Under the pieces are notes generated by a model. The model was not told where the DNA came from. It made no database searches and saw nothing but the letters and a program-made list of their open reading frames with translations. Shown piece after piece: positions 8,003 to 14,095 of a stretch of 14,095 nt of DNA (the stretch's first letter is position 1; every line of letters starts with the position of its first letter). A program made the translations under genes and the position numbers. Source of the DNA: Nitrosomonas sp. (lineage in GTDB: Bacteria; Pseudomonadota; Gammaproteobacteria; Burkholderiales; Nitrosomonadaceae); the NCBI GenBank assembly GCA_003514765.1, contig DOOY01000141.1, forward strand, positions 1-14,095, in the 5' to 3' direction.

Positions 8003-9091
8003 TTATGCAATTTTTTTCTTTTTAACGGGTGCGGCGTCAAGCCTTTCAATCACTTCAAACTTCCGTGTATCCATATCAGTAAAACCTGTGAGTATTTGCA
8101 AGTGCGGTACAAGATCAGGCACCTTATCCTTGATGATATTATGTGCAAATCCGCTGAGAAAAAGCGCTTTTTCCTTGGCCAGATGATATTCAGGCCCTGC
8201 CTCGTCACGAAATGCGGCTGACGTCAACAACACAATCCCATTGGGATCTACACGACCATCATCGATGTTACCTTTAAGGAGTTTTGCAGCTGTTTCAATC
8301 GCAACCGATAAATTCGGATCAAAGGGCCCGACAATAAAAGCGGTATTAATTGCATGTAACCAGTCAAAACCACGTCCCACACCCAAAACCCATTCTTTAT
8401 GTTCGGCATCTCCAACAGGTCTGTTAGACGCACGAATCTCGGCTATATGTCTGATATTTCCACGTACTAATGGAATCATATCGCGCACAATTCGCTCCGG
8501 CATAGTTGGGTACAGGGAATAGAGCAATTCCTCCAGTTCTATTTGTGAAGATTGTTTGATTTTAGCCAGGTCAACTATGACGTCATCATCTTCACCATGC
8601 AAAACCAGCGCTTCAAGATCCGTTTCAATGCCACAGACAATAGGCATCACCGCACCTTTACCATAAACACGTATAAATTGATCCTTCAGTTTAATCGCGG
8701 CGTCTCTGGCTGAGTCAGTATTATAATTGTACCCCCGGCATCCGCGGTGTGCATCCCCACGCGCATAGTGGTATGTCACAAAAACCAAACAGTGCCTGCC
8801 ACGACCGATTGAATACTGCACCCATTGATCAAGAATATTTTGAAAAAAAGGCCAGCCCAAGTCAAATTTACCACCGAGGTTCCGAAAGGGTTGAATAATT
8901 CCCAATGCGGTCTGCGTCATCACAGGTAAGTGTAATCTGCCATCCATACATTTAAGCGCTGCTATCTCAGTAGGATGCTCACCTCTATATCTTCTTCGTT
9001 CGGATGACAGGTCCATAAAAGCCTGCGAATGGCGTGCATTCAAATCAAGTAGGTAATCTATACCGGTATTATGTGCATTTGTCATAGTCAT
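8003..9091 (-). CDS. CsoSCA-like / beta-class carbonic anhydrase-like protein
   Basis: Soluble protein of 362 residues from the ATG at 9091. It shows the beta-carbonic anhydrase zinc pattern: C-x-D-x-R as CMDGR at 48-52 (C48 zinc ligand, D50-R52 dyad) and H-x2-C as HRGC at 115-118 (H115, C118), within HYARGDAHRGCRGYNYNTD; H108 is an alternative histidine ligand. The overall look, including the NTDSARDAA stretch after the second motif, recalls the alpha-carboxysome enzyme CsoSCA (CsoS3), which is usually above 500 residues; the long N-terminal extension is missing here. The remainder has no membrane segment and ends in a lysine-rich tail (VKKKKIA). It is the last gene of the operon with three NuoL/NuoM-like subunits, so a role in hydrating CO2 at a membrane complex is inferred. 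The start is uncertain: TTG 9097 (AGGA ten bases upstream), ATG 9091 or ATG 9085 (GGA seven bases upstream). The AGGA overlaps the stop region of the preceding gene. Activity itself is not shown by sequence. Confidence 0.65.
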   Translation of the reverse strand: MTMTNAHNTGIDYLLDLNARHSQAFMDLSSERRRYRGEHPTEIAALKCMDGRLHLPVMTQTALGIIQPFRNLGGKFDLGWPFFQNILDQWVQYSIGRGRHCLVFVTYHYARGDAHRGCRGYNYNTDSARDAAIKLKDQFIRVYGKGAVMPIVCGIETDLEALVLHGEDDDVIVDLAKIKQSSQIELEELLYSLYPTMPERIVRDMIPLVRGNIRHIAEIRASNRPVGDAEHKEWVLGVGRGFDWLHAINTAFIVGPFDPNLSVAIETAAKLLKGNIDDGRVDPNGIVLLTSAAFRDEAGPEYHLAKEKALFLSGFAHNIIKDKVPDLVPHLQILTGFTDMDTRKFEVIERLDAAPVKKKKIA

Positions 9092-9109
9092 ATCCAAATT
9101 ATTAAAATC

Positions 9110-10615
9110 CTAAGGAGATTGAATTGTTAATCTCGCCAGCCATGCTTCAGAAGCAGCTTGATTGATATTCAATATATAGTCAGGAAACAGACCAAATATC
9201 AATACTAATAGCGCAGGGATAAAGAGTAAAGCCATTTCTCTGGATTTTATGTCAATAACCTGCTTGACATCGCTTTGGATAATAGGACCTAAGAAAGCTT
9301 TGCGTGTATAAGAAAACATATAAGCAGCACTTAAGATTGCACCGGATAATGCTGCAATGCCAAGAATCGAATGCGTTTTAAGCGCGCCGACTATCATTAA
9401 CAATTCTGCCGGGAAGCCACTGGTTCCAGGCAACCCGATACTAGCCAAAAGAAATAAAAAATAAAAAAAAGTCAATTTAGGCATTACCTTTGCCAAACCG
9501 CCCAAATGAATTGTTTCAGTACTCCCAATTCTATTATGTATAAAACCTGCAATCAACATCAGTGAGCTTGCTATAAAAGTAAAGTTAAGTAACTGAAAAA
9601 TTGCACCTTGAAGCCCCTGCATGGTTAATGAAGCGATCCCGACAATCACTAATCCAACGTGACTTACACTGGCATAAGCAAGCAGACGCCTTAAATTTGT
9701 TTGCTGCAGCGCAATCAGTGCAGCATAAATCAATGTAACAGCACCAATGACACTCAACAACCAGCTAAAATCGACTGCCGCAGCAGGTGCCAAAGGCATT
9801 GCAAAGCGTAAAATTCCATAAACACCTAATTTTAACCCCATTAATAAAGCTACCACATGTGTGGGACCTTCCATAGAAACGGTTGGCATCCATGTATGTA
9901 ATGGAACCAAAGGCGCCTTCACAGCAAAACCGAACAACAACAGCAGGAAAACAATGGTCTGCAAATTATCGGGGAGTGGCGTATTCAACAATACTGGCAG
10001 ACTGAAAGACAGCCCCTGCGGTATTACTCTGTCGATATGCAACGCATGATTTGATGCCAGCAATATGAAAGCAAGCAAAATGGGCACGCCGCCTGCAATC
10101 ATGTACAGAATATATTTCATGGCTGCACTGCGTCGATGAGAACCTATTCCCCAAAGACCGATTAAAAAGAAAAATGGCGGCAAGGTCAATTCCCAGAAAA
10201 GGAAGAACAGCACGGTGTCCAAAGCGCAAAATATGCCAAAACTCACGCCTTCCAATGCCAACAGCAATGAAAAATAAAAACGAGGCAAAATTGCAACAGA
10301 ATTCCATGATGCAAGCATTGCGACCAACGTTAACAATGCGGTCATCGGCAAGAACAAAATTGAAATACCATCAACTCCGACCAGATATTCAATATTTAAC
10401 AAAGGAATCCAGGCATAACGTTCCACTAACTGAAATTCACTTTTGCCCGCATCAAATAGAATTAATGCAAAAATAGACAAGAGCAATGTGAGTATCGCTA
10501 CAAATAGCGCGATATGCTTTGCGATATCAATATTCCTTATCGAACCAGCCAGCACTGCGCCGAATAAAGGAATAATAATAATAAGACTCAAAAATGGAAA
10601 ACTTGCTTCGATCAT
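9110..10615 (-). CDS. NuoM/NdhD-like proton-translocating membrane subunit, conserved copy
   Basis: Polytopic membrane protein of 501 residues with about 14 hydrophobic segments, the size of NuoM (about 509). Expected proton-path residues of complex I antiporter-like subunits are present: E142 (FWELTLPPF), K233 (FAVKAPLVPLHTW), K262 (MGLKLGVYGILRF), H319 (SVSHVGLV) and E404 (LPGTSGFPAEL). It should therefore still be able to conduct protons. It follows the diverged NuoM-like gene after 22 bases and precedes the carbonic anhydrase-like gene by about 20 bases. The ATG at 10615 has AAAGGA about eight bases upstream. No other complex I core gene (NuoA-J, NuoN) is in the window, so a role in ordinary respiratory complex I is less likely than in a CO2-uptake or Mrp-like assembly. 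Family is firm; the role is inferred from neighbours. Confidence 0.88.
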   Translation of the reverse strand: MIEASFPFLSLIIIIPLFGAVLAGSIRNIDIAKHIALFVAILTLLLSIFALILFDAGKSEFQLVERYAWIPLLNIEYLVGVDGISILFLPMTALLTLVAMLASWNSVAILPRFYFSLLLALEGVSFGIFCALDTVLFFLFWELTLPPFFFLIGLWGIGSHRRSAAMKYILYMIAGGVPILLAFILLASNHALHIDRVIPQGLSFSLPVLLNTPLPDNLQTIVFLLLLFGFAVKAPLVPLHTWMPTVSMEGPTHVVALLMGLKLGVYGILRFAMPLAPAAAVDFSWLLSVIGAVTLIYAALIALQQTNLRRLLAYASVSHVGLVIVGIASLTMQGLQGAIFQLLNFTFIASSLMLIAGFIHNRIGSTETIHLGGLAKVMPKLTFFYFLFLLASIGLPGTSGFPAELLMIVGALKTHSILGIAALSGAILSAAYMFSYTRKAFLGPIIQSDVKQVIDIKSREMALLFIPALLVLIFGLFPDYILNINQAASEAWLARLTIQSP

Positions 10616-10637
10616 GCTAATTGTCCTTTGTTATAAT

Positions 10638-12203
10638 TTATTGCGCAGCCAACGTATCCGCGTTGATTGTTTCTATGCTGGAATAAGTACTGCTAATCGG
10701 TTCAAGATTCTGATCAATAATGTCTATCCAAGGAGAAGTATGAACACCGGCTGAAATCAGTATGCCGCAAATCACGATAGCAATAATCCATTCATTTCTT
10801 GGTGATGGTTCTGTACTACTCACGTACAGCGTATTCTTATACGGTCCTTGATGGCGGTTGGGAGCAGCAATAAATATTTGTTGGAAAGCGCGCAATAACA
10901 ATCCAACCGCCAGCACATTACCAATCAAAATAGCAATAGAAACAATCCAGCCTTGTCCTTTAATGGTGCCCTCAAGCAACAAATGAATACCATCAAAACC
11001 TGGCGTTCCTGGCATTACCATCGTACTTAATGCACAGATCACGAATAAAACCGCAATCGCAGCATTGGCATCATACATGCCGCCCAAGCGCGGAATATAG
11101 GCAGTATGCGTGCGTTTATAAATCATTCCAATACTAAACAACATCCCTGCCGTCGCCAATCCATATGCAATTGAAAGCAAAATACTGCCTTCCATACCAT
11201 ATTTATTGAAGTCAAATATTCCAATAACCAGCAAACCTGTCTGGCTGATAATGGCAAATGCGAGCAAACGGCGCATATTAATCTGCATTAACGCAAGCAA
11301 AGCACCATAAAAGATACCGATCAGCCCCAGCGTTACAACAAACCAGGCCCACTGTTCGGCAACTTCAGGAAGCAGTGGGACCAAAAAACGCATCGCTGCA
11401 TAAATGCCTAGTTTTAAGCTGACCAGGAAGATCCCTACGCTGGCAACCGTGCCTTGTTCGGCCAGCACAGGCAGCCACCCGTGAAACGGGAACAATGGCA
11501 TGCGTATCGCAAAACCAAAGAACAACAGAAAGAAAATGAGTGTTGCGTATTCAAGCTTAACATTACTGTCTTTCAGATCCAGCCAATCGAACGAAAGCAC
11601 ATCCGTTGATACCATGGTGCCAAATCCCAGCATCAGAAAACCTGCCAATACCATGAATAACCCGCTTCCCCAGTGCTGTAACAACAATGCAACAACCCAT
11701 CGCCGATTCTGACCGGAACCTGCTCTAAGCGTCATCAACACCACGGGAATTAATTCAAGAAAACACCAGAACCAGAATTGCATTGCGTTCATGGCTGCAA
11801 ACGCACCGACGAGAATCGCTTCATATCCGAGCAAACAAGCAATATGCGTTCTGTCTGCCACACGTCGCGTCGTCAGCGTATAAACAAGTGCCAGTAACGA
11901 TAAAACTGCAGTCAGCAGTATAAATAGTATATTGGTACCATCAACACCCACGCTATAGGTGAGCCCTATCCCCTGATATCGCTCATAGAATTGAATACCG
12001 GTTCCTTCAGTTTCAAAAGCCATCAGCATATAAATACTGAGCAAAAATGTCAGAATTGTGCCAACAAAACCGAGACGCAGCGCCACAGTGGATGATTTCA
12101 CCAAAATTACCAAAACCATAGCTATCAATGGCACCAGCGTGATAGCTGACAACACAGGGAAAGCTAATGTTTCAGACCACAGAGTTATATTTTTGATATC
12201 CAT
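10638..12203 (-). CDS. NuoM/NdhD-like membrane subunit, diverged copy
   Basis: Polytopic membrane protein of 521 residues, about 14 membrane segments plus a polar C-terminal tail (about 490-521). It aligns by eye with NuoM, but important positions differ: E150 (FLELIPVVL) and K264 (VSLKLGIYAAMRF) are kept, while the NuoM K234 position is R234 (AIRMPLFPFHGW), the histidine of S-x-x-SH-x-G is Q321 (IISQTGLL), and the glutamate of the PGF-x-x-E motif is I406 (TPGFDGIHLLL). Proton conduction may be weakened or altered. The ATG at 12203 is preferred to a TTG at 12227 because GAGGG at 12208-12212 is five bases upstream; the TTG start would overlap the NuoL-like gene and has no such site. It follows the NuoL-like gene by seven bases and precedes the conserved NuoM-like gene by 22. 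Confidence 0.87.
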   Translation of the reverse strand: MDIKNITLWSETLAFPVLSAITLVPLIAMVLVILVKSSTVALRLGFVGTILTFLLSIYMLMAFETEGTGIQFYERYQGIGLTYSVGVDGTNILFILLTAVLSLLALVYTLTTRRVADRTHIACLLGYEAILVGAFAAMNAMQFWFWCFLELIPVVLMTLRAGSGQNRRWVVALLLQHWGSGLFMVLAGFLMLGFGTMVSTDVLSFDWLDLKDSNVKLEYATLIFFLLFFGFAIRMPLFPFHGWLPVLAEQGTVASVGIFLVSLKLGIYAAMRFLVPLLPEVAEQWAWFVVTLGLIGIFYGALLALMQINMRRLLAFAIISQTGLLVIGIFDFNKYGMEGSILLSIAYGLATAGMLFSIGMIYKRTHTAYIPRLGGMYDANAAIAVLFVICALSTMVMPGTPGFDGIHLLLEGTIKGQGWIVSIAILIGNVLAVGLLLRAFQQIFIAAPNRHQGPYKNTLYVSSTEPSPRNEWIIAIVICGILISAGVHTSPWIDIIDQNLEPISSTYSSIETINADTLAAQ

Positions 12204-12207
12204 GAAT

Positions 12208-12212
12208 CCCTC
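12208..12212 (-). promoter_or_regulatory. Ribosome binding site deciding the ATG start at 12203
   Basis: GAGGG on the minus strand, five bases before the ATG at 12203. Its first bases overlap the TGA stop of the NuoL-like gene (TGAGGG), indicating translational coupling between the two membrane subunits. Confidence 0.7.
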
Positions 12213-13779
12213 AAATTGAAGCAGCAAGCATTAACACAATGAACACAAACAACACGAGATAGCGCGGCTTAAGGATAAGTTGTTCAAAAGTAATCGCAGC
12301 CCGTCCAAGCTTGCTGCCTATTTCCACCATATCCATACCGATACCCCGAAGCACCAACCGCTCTTCAAACCAACTCATAATATTCGCCACCCACTCCAGA
12401 AGCTTACCAACAATTCCTTTACCTCTTGCGAACTCAACACTCATATCGGCCAATCTATTTTTGTATGTATCTTTCTCAAATTGTGTCAACGAAGTAATTG
12501 CTGTAAAGGATGTGGCCGGGTCTCCCATAGCACGATCAATAATATTTTTATCAAAACGATCAAGATCATATCCTAATCCGTTTACAGGCCGCACCAATGT
12601 TCTATCAGTGATCGGATCAAGCCAGAATCGTTGTAGTGAGGCAACATACAACCAGCGTTTATTGGCCATCGCCGCAGACACCGGTTTCATCGGATTACCA
12701 TGTACGTAATGTAATAATGACGGGGCCGTTAAAACTTGGTAGCTCCTGACAACTGCGTGCGCACAAAGATGCCACATCGCCAATTCCCATAAACCCAAAC
12801 CACATTCAAGAAACATCAAACCTAATTGTCCGGATATAGCAAAGCATAATGAGCTTTTAACGTCTGTCTGGGTCAGCCCCACAATAACGCTGTATATTGC
12901 GGTAAATAAACCAACAACAACCAAAAGCCCCATCGTTAGTGGCGCTTGTTCGATAATCGGCCGTAATAAAATAACCAGAAAAACACCAGCATGTATCATC
13001 ACTGCGCCATAAAACACGGCACTTGAAGGCGTAGGCCCTTCCATTGCTCTTGCCAGCCACGGTGTAAAGGGAAGTTGAGCTGATTTAGCCATTGCAGCAA
13101 CCACAAAACATAAACTGATTACCGTAACAGTAGGAGTTGTCAAACTTTCTGCCAGATTATTCAGGCTGGTCCAATCAATCGTTCCGCCAAAATAGTAAGA
13201 AAGCGCTATCCCTAAAATAAATCCGGTGTCACCGATACGATTAGTCACAAAAACACGCGTTGCATTAATGCCTGCAATAGGCCGGTCATAGGCAAAGGAA
13301 ATTAATAAATATGAGCATAATCCCGCCAGCTCCCATCCAATGAACGTTCCAGCAGCATTTCCTGATAACACCAGCAATAACATTGATGATGAAAACAGGC
13401 TTAAAACAAAAAAGAAACGATGAAACCCGGATTCCTTATGGATATAGTTTGTTGAAAAACGTGTGATAACAACCAGAATAATCGAAAATAACGCAGCAAG
13501 CACTACACTGAATCCTGTCGTTATAAAGTTGAGTTCTACTACAAGATCCCCACTGTTTAACCACTTTCCTGCAATTAAAACGCCTTCATTCACACCCATC
13601 CAGTCTGCCACTAATAATGCAATGGATGCAACACAGGACAGGTATATCGCATTTTTTGCGATTTCAGCGCTGATTGCTTCACCTTGCTGACCACTGATCT
13701 GGTTAAATAAATGACCAAAACCGATGATTGCAGCAGCAATAAATGGCAATAATGGTATAAAAATAGCCAAATAGTCCAT
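12211..13779 (-). CDS. NuoL/NdhF/DabB-like membrane subunit, shortened
   Basis: Membrane protein of 522 residues, about 90 shorter than typical NuoL (about 613). The first 350 residues match the NuoL antiporter-like core: E150 (GWELAGLCSYLLI), NRIGDTGF at 180-187, K232 (MAKSAQLPF), AMEGPTPSSA at 245-254, TQTDVK (K308), and H337/H341 in WHLCAH. The lysine that normally follows the second histidine by four residues is R345, and the SAL-x-H histidine is Y257. After residue about 355 the usual last membrane helices of the antiporter fold are not visible; instead there is a polar stretch resembling the lateral-helix region (YDLDRFDKNIID), and one terminal membrane helix at 504-521. Reduced NuoL-like proteins are known from DabB-type carbon uptake systems. 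The start ATG at 13779 has AGGAG six bases upstream (13786-13790), just before the stop of the preceding small gene, so expression is coupled. Confidence 0.85.
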   Translation of the reverse strand: MDYLAIFIPLLPFIAAAIIGFGHLFNQISGQQGEAISAEIAKNAIYLSCVASIALLVADWMGVNEGVLIAGKWLNSGDLVVELNFITTGFSVVLAALFSIILVVITRFSTNYIHKESGFHRFFFVLSLFSSSMLLLVLSGNAAGTFIGWELAGLCSYLLISFAYDRPIAGINATRVFVTNRIGDTGFILGIALSYYFGGTIDWTSLNNLAESLTTPTVTVISLCFVVAAMAKSAQLPFTPWLARAMEGPTPSSAVFYGAVMIHAGVFLVILLRPIIEQAPLTMGLLVVVGLFTAIYSVIVGLTQTDVKSSLCFAISGQLGLMFLECGLGLWELAMWHLCAHAVVRSYQVLTAPSLLHYVHGNPMKPVSAAMANKRWLYVASLQRFWLDPITDRTLVRPVNGLGYDLDRFDKNIIDRAMGDPATSFTAITSLTQFEKDTYKNRLADMSVEFARGKGIVGKLLEWVANIMSWFEERLVLRGIGMDMVEIGSKLGRAAITFEQLILKPRYLVLFVFIVLMLAASI

Positions 13780-13780
13780 T

Positions 13781-14086
13781 CTAAACTCCTGTCATCTTGG
13801 GTTGTTTTATCAAAACAGGTGGTAACGGAACGTTAATATCCTGATAATACGCAATCGAAGACTCAACCTCAGGAACCTCTTTTACTTCCGGTTGCCAAGG
13901 TACAAAACCGACGCCGCGTTCAAAACATGATATCTCGCCTGTATCAGGATCAATCGCGCTTAGCAATACCCAGCCTCCACCCACCAATTCTTGAATACTG
14001 GGTTGACGCCCATAAATTTCGCCAAGAATTTCCGTTTTAGCTTCTACCAGAATTTGCAAACGTATTGCTTCATGTATCTCAACCAT
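13781..14086 (-). CDS. Small conserved-looking soluble protein of unknown function, first visible gene of the operon
   Basis: 101 residues from the ATG at 14086; the frame is still open at the window edge (three more codons), so the true start may lie outside. There is no signal peptide or membrane segment. Residues 1-24 look like a helix (VEIHEAIRLQILVEAKTEIL), 36-63 like a beta hairpin (GGGWVLLSAIDPDTGE, ISCFERGVGFVPW), and the C-terminal third is proline-rich (VPLPPVLIKQP). The TAG stop lies one base before the NuoL-like start and encloses its ribosome binding site, so it is surely part of this operon. I do not recognise a family. From memory, a short uncharacterised ORF named cbbN ends the RuBisCO operon of Nitrosomonas europaea and has about this length; whether this is the same gene cannot be judged here. 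Confidence 0.7.
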   Translation of the reverse strand: MVEIHEAIRLQILVEAKTEILGEIYGRQPSIQELVGGGWVLLSAIDPDTGEISCFERGVGFVPWQPEVKEVPEVESSIAYYQDINVPLPPVLIKQPKMTGV

Positions 14087-14095
14087 TTGCTTCGG

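Noticed and set aside
7987..8026. A10 tract and nearby T-rich stretch at the end of the carbonic anhydrase-like gene as a terminator hairpin
   Set aside because: Any stem would be A:T only, and the T-rich part is the lysine codons of the gene's C-terminus; no GC-containing stem.
8003..9091. DabA (DUF2309) as the soluble partner
   Set aside because: DabA proteins are roughly 800 residues or more; this protein is 362 residues and its motif arrangement looks like CsoSCA/beta-carbonic anhydrase.
9966..10307. Alternative-frame open frame of 113 codons within the conserved NuoM-like gene
   Set aside because: Same strand but out of frame with a well-conserved membrane protein; composition is that of a frame shadow.
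8003..14086. Ordinary respiratory complex I (nuo) operon
   Set aside because: Only NuoL/NuoM-type subunits are present; none of the hydrophilic or NuoA/H/J/K/N subunits are in view, and the cluster ends in a carbonic anhydrase-like gene.
1..14095. Mobile elements, CRISPR arrays, tRNA or rRNA genes
   Set aside because: No transposase or integrase reading frame, no regularly spaced repeats, and no recognisable RNA gene were seen on either strand.

Overview
The window looks like a chromosomal segment of a moderately AT-rich proteobacterium. Codon usage and family content would fit a betaproteobacterial chemolithoautotroph such as a Nitrosomonas relative. That placement is an inference from gene content, above all the carbonic-anhydrase/NuoL-NuoM cluster, and not from any marker gene. 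There are 13 credible protein genes. All are on the minus strand except one aminopeptidase gene at 6896-7867. I see no tRNA, rRNA, insertion sequence, CRISPR array or phage gene.

Right part (8003-14086, minus strand, read from right to left): a tightly packed operon that enters from beyond the right edge. It encodes a small unrecognised soluble protein, a shortened NuoL/NdhF-like membrane subunit, two NuoM/NdhD-like membrane subunits, and last a soluble protein with beta-type carbonic anhydrase zinc motifs that resembles the carboxysomal enzyme CsoSCA. Gaps between these genes are 1 to about 22 bases, and ribosome binding sites overlap the preceding stop codons. Antiporter-like membrane subunits plus a carbonic anhydrase, with no other complex I subunit in view, is the logic of energy-coupled CO2 uptake systems (DabA/DabB; NDH-1MS with CupA). 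The parts here differ: the enzyme is CsoSCA-like, not a DUF2309/DabA or CupA protein, and there are three antiporter-like subunits, one of which has lost several proton-path residues. This is the candidate undescribed system of the window.

Middle (6896-7867, plus strand): a stand-alone proline iminopeptidase, convergent with the carbon-uptake operon and divergent from the left-hand operon.

Left part (893-6755, minus strand): a probable six-gene operon encoding a small helical protein, a patatin-like phospholipase, a TerC-family metal transporter, a UspA-type stress protein, a metallo-beta-lactamase-fold hydrolase of the cyclic-nucleotide phosphodiesterase type, and a GspE/PilB-type ATPase with an N-terminal GAF domain. 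After a 181-base gap lies a secreted DUF2141 protein (214-711), probably with its own promoter. The theme seems to be stress, membrane and signalling functions. No pilus or type II secretion partners of the ATPase are in view.

Several starts were chosen from ribosome binding sites and not from the longest open frame: GTG at 4054 (phosphodiesterase-like), ATG at 4501 (UspA), ATG at 12203 (first NuoM-like), and ATG at 9091 (carbonic anhydrase-like, uncertain).
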